A stretch of DNA of 64,000 bases from Turbatrix aceti (lineage: Eukaryota > Nematoda > Chromadorea > Rhabditida > Panagrolaimidae): the NCBI GenBank assembly GCA_963969345.1, contig OZ017768.1:10084193-10148192 (forward strand), written 5' to 3'. Shown here in pieces: positions 11,576 to 24,800 of the stretch. The notes under the pieces are model-generated. The model had not been told where the DNA came from, searched no databases, and saw only the letters and a list, made by a program, of their open reading frames with translations. Numbering within the stretch: position 1 is the first letter of the stretch; each line of letters starts with the position of its first letter. Made by a program: the position numbers and the translations under genes.

Positions 11576-12953
11576 TTAAACCTCTCTCCGCCTGGTCCGG
11601 GCTAACAATGAGCAGCAGAAGGACAAAACCGGCAAAAAACTACTTTTCAACAAAAAAAACGCTGAAAAGATAGAAAAATAGTAAAAATCACTCAGAATGA
11701 GGTAAACCACCTCACAAATCATGCTAAACGCAAAAGAAAACGAAAAAGAAACAAAGAAATCCAATCAAATATTGTAATATACAAACGTAACATTTCCCAC
11801 CATTTTTTTGGGCTGGGTATGCAACGGACTCTTTGCCAGCCTCATGTGACCCCATGACTACGGAAACTATAATTTTAGAGACAAAATAAAGCAGAACGGC
11901 GCCAGTTGAGACGAAGCAGATGCGAAAAACCATGCTATGCCCATCAACTGTTGCCAGGAGCGACACCATAGTTCAGTCAACAGACAACACAAAAAAGTGG
12001 CATAGGATCTTTATTAATTGAACGGAAAACAAAACACACCAGATGACAGTAAATGAGCAAGAAAAGAACGGAAAATGGCAAAATTGAACGAGTAATGAAG
12101 CAAAAAAAGAAACAACGCAAAAATAGGCCTACAAAGAATAGAGCGAATTTCGCCACGAAAATGCAATTTCGCGTCGAGATTTATCAACTGTGGGATCGCG
12201 TAACAGTAAACTGTCATGTCAGTAAGTTTTACGTCTTTTTCATGTGATTTTCATCACTCTTTTACTTTTTTATCTATCACTGTCGTTTTTGCCTTATTTT
12301 GCTAAACCTTTGACCACCTTTTATATTGTTTTTTTTCTATACAATAAGGGGCTAAAAATTGGCTGGGCTTGCACCTGCCATGTTGCGTGTGCGTATTTTT
12401 TTCTGTTCGCGGCTTGTTTTACAAACCGCGAAAAACGTTCCGTCTGGTTGCCCTTGCTGTCGTCGCGATTGTACCCGCTAATTGTGCACATATTTCAACC
12501 GTAATCTTTAGTCACGAACCAGGATGTCTGATGTACTGTTTCGTCCATATTGTTGGGAGGTTGTACAGTCAACCTGGAGGTACGGAGCGCGTTTCCCTTC
12601 ACTTTTTCATCGAGTTGTGGGCAACGATAGCAAATTTCTCCTTATTCAGTGATCATTATTCATACCCGGCATCCTATTGAAATAAGGATGTTGCAGCCAA
12701 AAAAGTGACTGCAAAAAAACAAAATTAAAAAATTTCAAAAAAGTCAGCTATTTTTTTGGGAAATATGAATACGACAATTGATCTCATTGCAAGAAACCCC
12801 TGTATCCAAAAAATCAGCTCACAGACTCCGTCTTTTATAAACTTATTCATTGACAAAAGGTGTAAATTCATAATTCAGGCCAAACTGAAAAAGAACAAGA
12901 AAATCAACAACAAAAAATAATCAAGCATAAATATTCTGATAACGCTAAAACGT
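11576..12953. other. Intergenic, no supported gene
   Basis: Contains a minus-strand open frame (11969-11724) with hydrophobic stretches and a plus-strand one (12244-12504), both without recognisable domains, splice context or a second exon. I do not call either as a gene. The rest is AT-rich non-coding sequence. Confidence 0.45.
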
Positions 12954-13222
12954 TCAACGAGATGGAACAATATCCATACTCAAATAAAGCTCAATATTAG
13001 GAGAAATTTTTGTTTGACGCTTTTTGTGTGTTGTTATGCCGGTGTTGTGTTCAAAAACATTGCAATCTGCCTCAGAAAAGTAAGGCAAATCAAGCGGTGT
13101 AATTTCGACTCTTTGTGGCGACGAAAAAGTTTCTGTCATCTCAGAACTTGAAAGAACGACATTCTTGAAGGCCCGGCAGACTGGATAATCGATCGACGAT
13201 AGGCACGAGACAACGGAGGCAT
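12954..13222 (-). pseudogene. Broken relic of the MPxLSRxYR family (N-terminal part)
   Basis: Reading the minus strand from 13222 gives MPPLSRAYRR, matching the start of the intact gene at 15540 (MPALSRRYRC). After about 16 residues the homology moves to another frame, which reads KNVVLSSSEMTETF, matching KNLLLSSVEMTETF of the intact copy. The second frame stays open to 12954 but loses similarity. The missing middle and the frame change mark it as a decayed partial copy. No later exons of the family were found beside it. Its function, like that of the whole family, is unknown. Confidence 0.72.
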
Positions 13223-13952
13223 TTTGAACTGAAAAAAGGAACCGCTAACATAAGTGTACCTTCAATCTCACGGAATTGAGGCAAAAAATAACAACGAGAA
13301 AAGAAAAATTAAAAAAGTAAAAATTTTGTAGATGTTTGCGAATGCGTACAAACTCGATCGGTCCCTGATTTTTGGCGCGGACGATGCTTCACCTATCGCG
13401 CAAGATCTTTGGCATGTCATTGGCATGATGCCAAGCAGGGGTCAGAGTCCTGCTGCGATTACGCACCAAGCCCAAGTTGCCAATATCTAGGTGTGTGCAT
13501 CTGTTGAGAATGCAAGCTTTACCTTGTCTCCAGCGAACGGCATTCACATGTCCACTCCACTCCGTCTTGCCCTACATTTAGAGTGGCGGGGAGTGGGGCA
13601 GAACACATAAATACGTACATTTGATTGTTGTTTTGACCCAGGAATGGCACTAGCCAAGGTGTCATTTTTTTATGAACACAAAAACGGGAGAAGCCAATAT
13701 AACAATATGTAAAATAGTCAAAACATGTGCTCCGTCTTTGCAGTTATCGCGATCCTTCGGTAGACAAGTAAATATGAATGTTGTTTGTAGCAGGTCGAGG
13801 CAAAACTTGCACAGAAGACGACAAACATAAGTTTGGCCTGATTTTAATTTTTGTTAGACAACCAGAATGCAAGACAACAATGTTCGCTTTTTTCGTATTT
13901 TATTTTCTTACTTCTAATTTATCGGATAAATCAAATACGGATAAATGCCAAA
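13223..13952. other. Intergenic, no supported gene
   Basis: A moderately GC-balanced stretch at about 13360-13630 stands out from the AT-rich surroundings, but no frame stays open with recognisable content. No RNA gene was recognised. Confidence 0.4.
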
Positions 13953-14390
13953 TCACTTTTTGCCACGTCTGCAGTCGCCGTTTGTGCAATGAACAGAGAA
14001 CGAAGCAATGTCGTTGTGGTACACGATGCTTCTGTCCTGGGCATAGTTAGGGTCATGGAGGCTAAAGGCGTTGTAGTGTTCGTTGCCCCTTGCTTGCTGG
14101 CCCCGGGGAAGGAGGCGCCACCGGTAGTCGGGCCGTGCCCAGTTGATTGGTGGCTGCGTGGAGCCCATGGGGGTGAGCGCGTCCATAGGGTTCCTGAACG
14201 GCATGAGCGTGATTGGCGGTGGCGTACTGATGGTCCACGGCATGGGTTGCCGTGGCAGAGGTTGCATGGGTGGCAGAGTGAACAGGTCGTGGATCGGCGG
14301 GTAGGCAAACAACTGGGGTTGCTGGGCCGTAATGGACGCTGCTAACGACAACAGAAGAAGGATGTTAGCTTTTGATACGGGTTTTTCCAT
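13953..14390 (-). CDS. Small secreted Pro/Met/Gln-rich protein, unrecognised
   Basis: Single exon of 145 residues on the minus strand. It begins MEKPVSKANILLLLSLAAS, a clear signal peptide with probable cleavage near ITA-QQ. The mature part is rich in Pro, Met and Gln (FTLPPMQPLPRQPMPW) with no domain I recognise. Two Cys lie near the C-terminus (HCTNGDCRRGKK), possibly a disulphide. Its base composition is clearly less AT-rich than both flanks, which supports coding. The plus-strand open frames over it are shadows. Probably an extracellular or cuticle-type small protein; function not inferable. Confidence 0.6.
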   Translation of the reverse strand: MEKPVSKANILLLLSLAASITAQQPQLFAYPPIHDLFTLPPMQPLPRQPMPWTISTPPPITLMPFRNPMDALTPMGSTQPPINWARPDYRWRLLPRGQQARGNEHYNAFSLHDPNYAQDRSIVYHNDIASFSVHCTNGDCRRGKK

Positions 14391-15539
14391 GTTTTAGAAT
14401 TTGACTGGCGGATCGGTAACAAAATACGTGAGCTGCGTTTATCTAATATCCATTCCCGGCGAACCATCTTATTCCTTAAATCTGGTTTCATACCCCTGAC
14501 CCTGCACGTAGTGTATATTCGAGAATCTGTCAATCAGAAACCCGTTTTAGCTACATGCACACTTTTTTTTCATAACCATTGTTTTCTAAAAAAAATTACG
14601 TTCGCTCTGTACCTGATCTTTTCTCAACACTGCTAACTTTTGAACTCATATTTTTTAACAAATTTAAGTTAAAAATCTTGAAATTTACGTTGTAAATCAT
14701 AATTATTAAAAGTGCGGTTTTTCATTCATTTTTGTTCACTGTTTTGAACAAATATAACATTTTTTTGGATAAACCGGGCCGACGAGACGACCTTGGCCGA
14801 GTGATCATTGGACCCGACCGGATTGGCATCGTTGGAAGGGGGGAGAGACAATGTACAGCATAAAGTAGGTCAAAGCAACATTCAAGTGTTTAAGCAAGGT
14901 GCTCCGCGCAAATGCCACAACTGTTCGCAGCGAGTATGACTGTCGCTTGCAAACAAAAGCGTAGTCCACCTGAAAGCACTGTGCAAGCATCGATGATCTC
15001 GTTAGATCTCGCGTACTAGAGAATGCGAGCCATTTGCCGTGCCCCCCCGTACGGCATTCACACTTGCCGCAGTCGCTCCGGCCCTATCGCTGGAAATCTG
15101 TCTCTGCGCGTCTGCGGCGTCCGCGCGGAGATAAATACTTGAACATTTGAATACGACTCAGAGACCCCACCCCATTGTGGCATTGTCTCCTCCCCTTTTG
15201 TGTTCAGTATAAGAACGGCTGACAGTGCCATTCTTGGCTTAGTTGTAACTTGTTGGGATTGTATATTGGTGGGCTCTCTGTAGTCCTTGAATCACCAGCG
15301 AGTGGTCAAGGGGAGGTTTGCGAGCAACGAATATACAACATCCATCAACTTTGTCCCCTGTATGGAATACGGTGGTTGTACCCCGGGTAATTCCAATTCC
15401 ACACTTGTCAGAGTTGGGAGTTAACGCTTTGAAACCGCAAATATTGTTCTGTTTGATTTTTCTTTATCGTCGTGTTTTCTGTGAAACAAATAGTACAAAA
15501 TTTGTTTACCTTTTGCAACTTTTTCAGTAACAATTAAAA
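14391..15539. other. Upstream region of the intact family member at 15540
   Basis: The section 14780-15290 is less AT-rich than its surroundings and should hold the promoter of the downstream gene. A TATA-like TATAAG sits at 15208-15213. A pyrimidine-AG acceptor (TTTTTCAG) ends at about 15528, 12 bp before the ATG, so the transcript may be trans-spliced or have a 5' UTR intron. No additional gene was seen. Confidence 0.45.
15208..15213 (+). promoter_or_regulatory. Possible TATA element upstream of the 15.5-kb gene
   Basis: TATAAG in a less AT-rich neighbourhood, about 330 bp before the ATG. Placement is compatible with a 5' UTR that is spliced at the TTTTTCAG just before the ATG. Confidence 0.35.
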
Positions 15540-16546
15540 ATGCCTGCCCTGTCTCGTCGTTATCGGTGTGAAATTATCCAAAAAACCTGGCAGGATGCCT
15601 GTTATATGGATAGGTTGGAAAGCGGAACACTCAAGAATCTCTTGCTGTCGAGTGTTGAGATGACAGAAACTTTTTTGTACCTCCAGGAGGTACAACAAAT
15701 CACTGTCGGATATGAGGATAGAGATCAATGGGTTAGCTTTTGTTGGCATAGTTTTTCAAATATTTTACACTAACTTTTTAGCTCGAAACAGTAAGAGACG
15801 ACTCTCAAAAATCGCAGCCAAAACTTGACATCGACGATGAAAGCGGAGCGTATTGGATGGTACCTCTTATTCGAAAGATTAAGTTGTACTGTGTCCATTA
15901 TCCCTTATTTGTACAAAAACTTATCGAGTCAAACAGTAAGTTTTTTTGAATATTAGGGGGAGGATACATAAATATGCTTACAACGAATTTTTTTCAGAAT
16001 TGGAAAAACTGGATTTGTCGGAATTGTCTTGTGCTTATCCTTGGCAACCCGAACTCTGGAAACTTGCATCAATCACACCTCACGTCTGCATGAATTACCA
16101 AATGCTGTTATTGGCTAAACCCATGTTTAGCCGATCGTCAAAAATTGATGTTCTTGAAATCACTTATGATTTTGAGGACTTTGATTTGGCGAAAATGATG
16201 AATCGCATTTGGGTAAGTTTTTTCAAAAAAATTTTCAATTTTTTTTTAAAATATGCATATTTTGTAGAGGTTGGCGCACTTCGCAATGAACGTGCCCAAT
16301 TTGATTTTTGATTACGCCAGAAGCAATTATGCGGTTCGGGATTATTTTGGAAATCTCGAACATGCGTACCCGGCACAGCTTCAAAGAACCCGAAGCGTTA
16401 CTCTCAACAACTTCCGCACGCCTGACAACGACAACCTAAGCAGCCTTCTTTCGCACTTTCGGCGGATGGCACCCAATCTGGAGGTCATCAACCTGAAATT
16501 TTCTGACAAATTGTTTTCTTATCAATGCCCAGTGACGATGCAATGA
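15540..16546 (+). CDS. Intact member of an unrecognised protein family (MPALSRRYR...)
   Basis: Four exons: 15540-15731, 15782-15935, 15998-16212 and 16268-16546, in frame, 279 residues. I do not recognise the family. Visible features: N-terminal MPALSRRYRC; a KNLLLSSVEMTETF block at about residues 33-46; leucine-spaced segments resembling degenerate LRR or F-box-associated repeats (LEKLDLSEL, VLEITYDFEDFDL, LEVINLKFS); no signal peptide or membrane span. The phase-0 intron before exon 4 is followed by an Asn-Val-Pro motif that recurs in the genes at 47.6 and 62.1 kb. Codons are A/T-ending, unlike SLU7 or arginine kinase. The stop codon overlaps an AATAAA at 16546-16551, giving a very short 3' UTR. 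Relatives: a relic at 13.2 kb, a damaged copy at 47.6 kb and a diverged copy at 62.1 kb. Confidence 0.8.
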
Positions 16547-16551
16547 ATAAA

Positions 16552-17145
16552 TAAGGATTCAGATGGATCATGTAAGACTACCTTGAGCGTTCCCTGTTTC
16601 ACAGTACTCTTTTCGCTTGCTTGCGGATTGTGATTGTGATTTGGCCACGGACTAAACAAAAATTCAATATTTTCTCTCTTCAAAACCTTGGAATTAGCTA
16701 AACGTACATAATAGCAAAATGCAAAAAAAAATTGTTTTTTAAATTAAAATATCTACAAGCAGCAAAACTTTTCAAACTCAAATTGCTCCTAAAATTGAAC
16801 TCTATTTGAATGTTTTTTTGCCAACTACATTTTTTAGTGTGAAAATGAATATTTTGACCGTATGCTAGCTTTTTTGTCAGATTCTGAGTACGTGCACAAA
16901 AACCAAGAGCAACCCAAAATATTTATTACCACTGTCATTCGCAAAAAAGTGCAAAAATACGACGAAAATTAATTTACTCAAATAATTATTACGTAACAAA
17001 AAATAATTTTACAAATGGATACTCTTGATATTGTGCACGATCAAAAATCAAGAAAAACAATAGCTGCATCAAACAAATTCACAACGGTAGGTAAAGCTTT
17101 CTTTTAGCCAGGAAAGGCCTCGGAATCATGAATTGACTTCTTTGC
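16552..17145. other. Convergent 3' flanks of the 15.5-kb gene and G6PD
   Basis: AT-rich sequence between two genes that face each other. It contains the poly(A) region of both and nothing else I can support. Confidence 0.5.
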
Positions 17146-20018
17146 TCACAATCGAGGCTGCCACTTGTACGTTCCCGAAAAGACGTAGCCATGGGAAGCC
17201 ATGAGTTCGTCGGCCGCCTGCGGACCACGGCTTCCGAAGACGTACTCGTGAGGCTTGGCACGTTGACGATCAATTTCGTGAAGAAGAGGAGTGAAAATGC
17301 GCCAGGCGTGTTCGAGTTCATCGGATCGGACAAAGTTGTATTGGATGCCGGAGAAGAGATCGCAGAAGAGGCGTTCGTAGGCGTCGGGGAGTCTGATGTC
17401 CTGGAACGAACAAAAACGGTAAACAGACTAGATTTGCGAAAAACGAAGAGAAAATGGCATAAAAAAAGACAAAAAATACCAAAAAATTATAAAAAAAATA
17501 CTAATTCGTGTCGAGATTTATCAGTTTTGCGGATTACGGTATTTTTTTAAGGTTTTTATAATTGCGTTCTTTTTTTAGGTATCGTTATCGTATTTTTTGT
17601 TTTTTTGGGCCTACCTTGTACCGAGAGTTGTACGTCAGATCGAGTTCAGTTTCCTCAGCTTCGAAGCCAAAACCAGGTTTCTTGGTATTCAGTTTCAGGT
17701 AGACAGCTTCGTTGGGCTGCACACGAATGACGAGTTCATCACGCTTCAGTTTTCCCGTTTCAAAGATATTTCCAACGACATCCTTGTACTGAACGCGGAC
17801 TTCGGCTTTTCGTTCATTTAGGGCTTTTCCGCATCGCAGGAAGAATGGCACACCTTCCCAGCGTTCGTTATCGACGTGCAGCAGTGCCAGGGCATAGGTA
17901 GGGGTCACCGAGTCATTGGGCACCTTTTCGTCGTCTTTGTAGCCGATTTTCGCTTCGGGATCTGAAAAAAATGGTCTCATGAAGAAAAAAGGGGGAGCGA
18001 ACCTTCAGCTTTCGGATCACCGACGTATTGTCCCAAAACGACGTCTTTGTATTCAACCGGCTTGATTGCTTTCAGGACCTTCACTTTTTCGTTCCGGATG
18101 TCCTCGGGCGACAGACTGACCGGTTTATCCATGGCCACGATAGTCAGGATCTGCATCAGGTGATTTTGCATGACATCCCTAAAAAATTAGGCCAAATAAA
18201 AATTTCAAAAAAATTAAAACCAACCGAATGATGCCACTGGTATCAAAATAACCACCACGGCCCTGAGTTCCGAAATCTTCCTTGAAGGATATCGTAACCG
18301 AAGCGATGTGATCCCGATTCCAGGAGGGAGATATGAATCGATTGCCGAATCGGAGAATGACCAGATTCTGGACCATTTCCTTGCCGAGGTAGTGGTCGAT
18401 ACGGTAGAGTTGTTCTTCTTTGAAGAGACCCGAGAGGTGGTCCGACAGGACCTTGGATGAGGCATCGTCGTGGCCGAAGGGCTTCTCGATGACAATTCGC
18501 GTCCACGTATCATCGCCGCCCTTGTCCATGCAGTGGCGACTGATGTACGTCGTGGTCGGGGCGAAGACGGATGGCGGGACTGCCAGGTAGAAGAGGCGCT
18601 TTAGCGGGCCTGGAAAAGGGGGGGGGGGAGAATTATGTAGAATGATTTTTGTGCATTTTTAGTAAATTTTTTCAGAACCGAAAATTAGTTTTTTCGAGTA
18701 CTGGAACCGGAAACCAAGGTAAAAAATCCGGTGTGCCCAAACCAGAACCGAAATTCGTTTTTTTTGGGTACCTAAACCGAGACTGAGAACGAAAAATTTT
18801 GAACTGTAAAAAATTACTAGGAAACAGTTTTTTTTCAGGAAAATGTGCAAAAAAAAATAACATTCATTTTTTATATTTTTGACAGATTCTTTATAAAAAA
18901 ACTGCGTCAACTGAAATAATCCCCATCCTAGAATCTAGTTTGTCCATCAACCCCTGATTATCACGTCATGGTCCCATCCATGTAGGGTAAAACACGCTCA
19001 ATAAATCGTCCGATAGATAACACCTTTCCACCTTAAAAAAAGCAAAAAAGCTTACGTTTGTAGAGGTCTTCCATGTGATCAATCGTAGCGGAGAGCTGAA
19101 CGTAACCCTCATCGGAGTCGTACTGCCCCGAAACGTAGCTATTTCGCTTGATAAAATTTTCAAAAGCCGCTTTTTCATTTTCGCGAACCTTGCAGTGGGG
19201 TTCAAATTGTTTTCTGAGGTCAGCGATGGTCAGCTTGCTGCGAGCGTAGCCGACGAAGAGGGTGTCCTGGGGAAGGAGGTAGTCACGGAACAGCCACCAC
19301 AGGGTCGGGTAGATCTTCTTTCTCGCGAGGTCACCCTGAAAAAAATGAGAGAATGTGGGGCGATCATGGAAGATCAAGGAGACCAAAAATCGGTTCAAGA
19401 AAAAAATGATGACAGGCATGTATTTTTCGTACAGGTACACAAACTATGCACAAAAAAATTCATCATAAAAAAAAATTGTTTTTTAACAGTTCCAATAAAA
19501 AGGATCGTAATTGGAAAAAAAAATTAGTCACGTAGCAACGATTTTTGCAAGTTCATCGGAACATGTGATTTGTTTGTTTGTAAAAAGAAATTGGGCCAAT
19601 TAGCACATAAAAAACTAGAAACTACAACTTTTGAGGTCCTTTCTTCCTGCACAATTGTCATGTCATCAAATCACATCAAATGTGAAACAAAAAAAAAATA
19701 CTTGAAAGAATGCAGACGTAGGCTTTATGACAGTGTCAATGACCTTTGGAGAAAGAAATTAACCGGAAGAAGTCACTAATTATCAGTCATTAAGTTCATG
19801 TTGAAGGTCGCCCTTTTCCCCCAAAAAAATAGGAAATGCCCAAAAAAAAAACTCACCGAAGCTCCAAAAAGCACAAAAACATGAGGTCCCTTGAAGTCAA
19901 AGTGTTGTCGCTTCAGACTATCGAGAATAAAGTTGACCGATTCCTTGTTGAGGGGCTCGGAGACGGATACCCGTCGGTAATGATGGTGCAACGCGGCGCG
20001 ATCCGAGTCTCCCGACAT
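17146..20018 (-). CDS. Glucose-6-phosphate 1-dehydrogenase
   Basis: Cytosolic enzyme oxidising glucose-6-phosphate to 6-phosphogluconolactone with NADP+, the entry step of the oxidative pentose phosphate pathway. Six exons on the minus strand: 20018-19857, 19335-19056, 18609-18225, 18178-18003, 17961-17615 and 17400-17146, summing to 1605 nt and 534 residues, close to the usual 500-545. Seen: the NADP-binding loop GASGDLARKK spanning exons 1-2; EKPFGHD; the substrate-binding and catalytic RIDHYLGKE (His about 220, Lys about 224); DVMQNHL; and a conserved C-terminus ending YKWQPRL. The first 34 residues form a variable N-terminal extension. It is divergently arranged with SLU7, about 1.8 kb apart. 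No odd residues were seen in the active site. Confidence 0.97.
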
Positions 20019-21851
20019 TTTTTTATTGTCAGAAATGGATTTTTCTGAAAACTGGGATTTTAGAATTTTACAAACGAAACAGTAATCTTTGATGTACATA
20101 TTAACACGTCAAGGTTTTACAAAAAACGACTGCAAATATGATAAGAAATGGATGAATTTTTGATCGTAACCGTAAATTTGCAAAAAAGGTGCTTTTTGAT
20201 CGTAGAAGATTGTTTTTTGCACGAAAATCGTTTACGAGTCTGCAATCTCTGACAAAAACGCCTCGAATGACACACTCGTTTTTTGTCCCTCGGAGTATTA
20301 TTCATTTCGAGGTGGGAGGAAAAATTCGTAAAAGTGGTAAACAATCACAAAACATGAACACGAAAAAAATTCAAAAATCATCAATGAGGCAATAACAACT
20401 TCCGATTCTATCCTTTTATAGTCCAAGTCCAACTATCTTTTTTTTGTGTGTTCACCACGCCCCCATTAGAACAGAAAAAAAATAGTCAGGATAGAATGGA
20501 ATACAAACAACGACAGGAGAGTTACAACAAATTCAACCCTACATTAGTCGGTGCAACAAAACGCACACAGACGACGACCACGACGGTGAAAACTATGACG
20601 ACGACGCCACAACATCAGGTGAGAAAAAGAAAGGCGAACAAACACCATCCCGCATCGCACCATGCAGGATGAAGAACATTAGGCAGGTAGGCACAAAATA
20701 CAAAAAATATTGCAGACCCGCAATTTTGTGATGACGGATTGGCAAAGTGTCCCGAACAGCAGGGGATATGAAAATTTTTTGTTGCACAACAAACTCGGTT
20801 TTTGGAATCTTGTTTATGTTTGCTTTCGTCTTCCTTTTGAGGCTTCTTTTTTCCCAGAGCTGTTTTTTGCCAGTGTTCAGGTACTATTACAAAGATCCAA
20901 GCGAGTTGTGCATTTTCAAGCGGTGATCAGAACACAAGAACGCCGTTTGGCTTGTGTGTTTTATAATTTTTGACTGAAAACAACAAATTTCACGCAGTTT
21001 TATAAAAACAACCAATTTTGGTGTTATGTGTTCACCGGAAATGTTGATTTTGATTGATATCCTTGGGGTTTTACGTGGGTTTTTGAACCGGCGATTCTAT
21101 CCAATTCTAACCGCGGACTTTGATTTTGCGCACTTGTGCACTTGTACGACAGAGATCGATTCCTTTACCTTTCTGACACATTTTTGATGCAGACAGATAT
21201 TGATTGAAGTGAGGAAGAGAAAAGATTTTTTGTTGGTGTTTGACAGTTTTCGAACTCGCTGTCAAAATTCGAGATCCGTCAAATATAGTGGAAAAAATTT
21301 TGATGTTTTTTCTATTTTCTTCGAAATTTATCTCACAACGATTTTTCATGCTTTTTTTGTTTTTTTGCCTAAAAAATATGAAAATCGTTAGGATTTTGCT
21401 CAAGAAACATGAAGGATGTGCAGTTTTATTTTTTTTTCAAATTTTCGAACTTCTGAATTCCTTTTTTTTGTTGTCAGAATCCGAGAAACATTATGGATAA
21501 AAAAATGTCATTGTTAAATGAATTGATATATTTTTTGGAACAATTCATCAAGTTTTTGAACGTTTGAATGCCTTTTTTTTGCCGTTTTGTGAGATCAACC
21601 AAAGATCACCCGTTCCCGACCAAGTCGTTTGTCTTCATCAAACATAAGTTGCCCAATTTTTGTCGCCGCAGTTGTTTCCTGGTTATTGTCACACTTTGGA
21701 GTAAAGTGCATAGGTCTCCTGCTTTATTTCACATGCTTTTCATTTTTTCCTGATATATTGCTTATTTTTTTGATTTTGAAGTGCTTATTTTCTCATTTTT
21801 GCGTGGTATTATCCTATTATTGTGATTTTACGTCTGTTTTTACATTTCCAG
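20019..21851. other. Divergent intergenic region between G6PD and SLU7
   Basis: About 1.8 kb that must contain the promoters of both divergent genes. AT-rich with a CA/AC-rich patch at 20540-20670. Short open frames on either strand lack splice context or recognisable content. No RNA gene was recognised. Confidence 0.5.
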
Positions 21852-24800
21852 ATGTCAAAACCCCCACCAGTGCCCGTGTCCGCGCTCCTCGCCGCCACCG
21901 ACAAGCCCGCCGACCCGACAGCCCTGCCCCAGACTTCTCGTCGCCGAAATGAGTTCCGCGAGCAGAAGGAGCTCGAAGAGCAGCGAAAAGCCGGCACCGC
22001 TCCCGCGATGGTCGACGTCGAGACCGGCCGCGACATCAATCCCCACATCCCGGAATTCATCGAAAAAGTCCCCTGGTACGTGACCGCCGGTGGCCCGACC
22101 CTCAAGCATCAACGGCCCCACCCAGAGCGTCAGACCATGATTGCCAAGATCGACGAATGGTACCAGAAGGGCACGACCGGATTCAAGGCTGTCAAATTCC
22201 GGCCCGGTGCCTGTGAGAACTGCGGTGCCATGGGTCACAAAAAGAGGGATTGCTTCGAGAAGCCCCGGTCAAAGGGGTCCAAGCAGACCGGAGAGGTCTA
22301 TGCCCCCGATGACTTCATCCAGGGCAACCTCAAGCTCGGCTACGACGCCAAACGAGATCGCTGGAACGGATACGACCCGGCGACCTACAGCGAAACCGTC
22401 GTCAAGGAACACGAACAGGTCGACGAACTCGCGAAAATGATCAAGGCTGAAAAAATCAAAAATGGAGAAATCGCTGTCGTCGAAGCTGCGGACGGCGAAG
22501 AAGGCGAGGAAGGCGTCGTCGACGATGACAAATACGCGGATACGATGGAACCCTCGTCATCCGTCGACATGGACAGTCGGACGAGAATCACAGTTCGGAA
22601 TCTGAGAATTCGAGAGGACACGGCAAAGTACCTGTACAATTTGGGTGAAAACAGCCCGTATTACGATCCAAAAAGTCGATCCATGCGTGAAAATCCGTTT
22701 TTGGTGAGTCAAATGAAAAATATCCGTGCGGGACCCGAAAAGAACAAAAATCTGTTTGAGACCTCAAAAAAACTGAAAAAATCCGTCCGAGACCAAAAAA
22801 AATTGAAAAACTCCTTTGACACCCAAAAAATAAAAAAAATACTCCGTTTGGAACCAAAAAAATTCGTTTGGGACCATAAATCCGAAAAAAATTTTTGAAG
22901 CCCAAAAAAATTCTTTCGAGACCCAAAAAAGCAATTTTATAAAATTTCAGGGCGTCCCAGGAAAAGAAAAAGAAGCGGCCCGATTTTCTGGTGAAAATTA
23001 CATCCGATACACCGGAGAAGTCATCTCGGCGAACGAAGCGCAGGTCTTTGCATGGACAGCCCGGCAGAAAGGCATAGACGTCCACGCGACAGCCGAGCCT
23101 ACCAAACTCGAGTTCCTCCAACGCAAGGTGAGGGAGGAGAAGGATGCCGTCAAGGATTCGTCCAAGAAGGAACTGCTCGACAAGTACGGCGGAGAAGAGC
23201 AACTCGAAGCTCCGGCGAAAGAATTGCTCCTCGCCCAGACCGAGCACTACGTCGAGTACAACCGCCGGGGAAAGGTCATCAAGGGCGAAGAACGCCCGCT
23301 TGCCAAGAGCAAGTACGAAGAGGATGTGTAGGTTTTTTTGGGGGTTTTGACGCGAAAAATATAAAAATAGATTTTTTTTTGGCAAAATTTTCTACGTCTA
23401 AAATCTATTCAACACGTAAAAATTTATACTTGAAATTATTATAATTAGTGCTCCTGTAACGAAAATTTTGGGCACTTATAAAATTAATTTTTTGATCCCA
23501 ACACGAAAGTTTTTGGTTTTTAGTGCTTTTTTTCTTTTTTTTAAATTTTTGATCCCAAGTTTTCGGTATCTAAAATCTCATTTTTGTCCTAACACGAAAA
23601 TTTTAAGTGCTAAAATAGTTTTGGGTACCCAAAAATTGATTTTTGGTCCCAACACGATTAAAAACAGCTTTTTTTATTCTACCAAAAAAATCCCTAAACC
23701 CAATTATTTTTCAGTTATGTGAACAACCACACGACCGTCTTTGGCTCCTACTGGCGCGACGGAGAATGGGGATACAAATGCTGTCATGCCACGCTCAAGA
23801 ATTCGTACTGTGTCGGCAGCAAGGGAATTACGATGGAGCAACAACAATTCACGCGATCCAACGACCCCACAGTCGCATCCAACGAACTCCGACCCCAGCA
23901 AGCGCCGATTGCGGAGGCTGCAAAGAAGTCCAAGAAGGAAGAAGTCAGCTTCCAGCAACTCATTGAGGCCCAAAATGCCGAGCAAGATGCCGAAGACGAA
24001 GAAAAAGAAAAATCGAAAAAGAAGAAGGATAAGAAGAGAAAATCTCGAGATGGCACGTCTTCGTCTTCGTCGTCCGAAGTCGAGGAGGAGGATGAAGAAG
24101 AATTGAAGGAAAAAGAAGTTGAAAAGGAGGAAGAAGCAGTCATCGAAGTTGATCCGGAAGAAGCGGCCGAGCGAAAGAGGATCGCAGACGAGGAATACGC
24201 TGCTGAGAAGGAGAGGAGTGAGTTTTTATACATTTCAAATTTTTTTTGAATTTTAAAATCACGATTTTTGATGAAAAAACAAAAAATCCTGTTGATACAA
24301 AAAAATTGAAAAAAACCCGTTTGAGGTCTAAAAAACTAAAAATTCCGTACGAAATCGAAAATATTTTCTTGAATTTAAAAAATCCTTTGTGACCCAAAAA
24401 AAATCTATGCGAAACCCCAAAAAACAAAAATCATTTGAGAACACAAATTGAAAACATCTGTCCAGGACCAAAAAAAATCTTTCGTAAACCGAAAAATATA
24501 TTTTCTTTGCAGGAGCCAAAAAAGAACACCAACGAAAGGTAAAACGCGAAAAACGGAAGCGCCAAAAAGAACGTCGTCGAGACAAGCCGTCAGACAAGAA
24601 AAAACACCGTAAACGCCGTCATTCCACATCCGAAGAATCATCAGCGTCTTCGTCGTCCAGCGATTCGGATTCCGACGCCTCTTCGGCATCAGACAGGCCA
24701 AAGAAGAAGTCCAAGCCGACGTCTGAACTCGCAGCAGCCATCAAGCGGGCTCGAAAGGAGCAGATCGAGGGCCGGAGACAGGGTGAAGCCGTATGTCGAC

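Noticed and set aside
11724..11969. Minus-strand small membrane protein
   Set aside because: Single hydrophobic open frame without family, splice context or composition shift; insufficient support.
12244..12680. Plus-strand hydrophobic open frames
   Set aside because: Phe/Leu/Tyr-rich translations of T-rich DNA with no recognisable feature.
13360..15180. Possible duplicated promoter block (around 13490-13620 and 15020-15150)
   Set aside because: Short shared words such as ACGGCATTCACA are present, but overall similarity is weak and the orientation does not fit the neighbouring family members.
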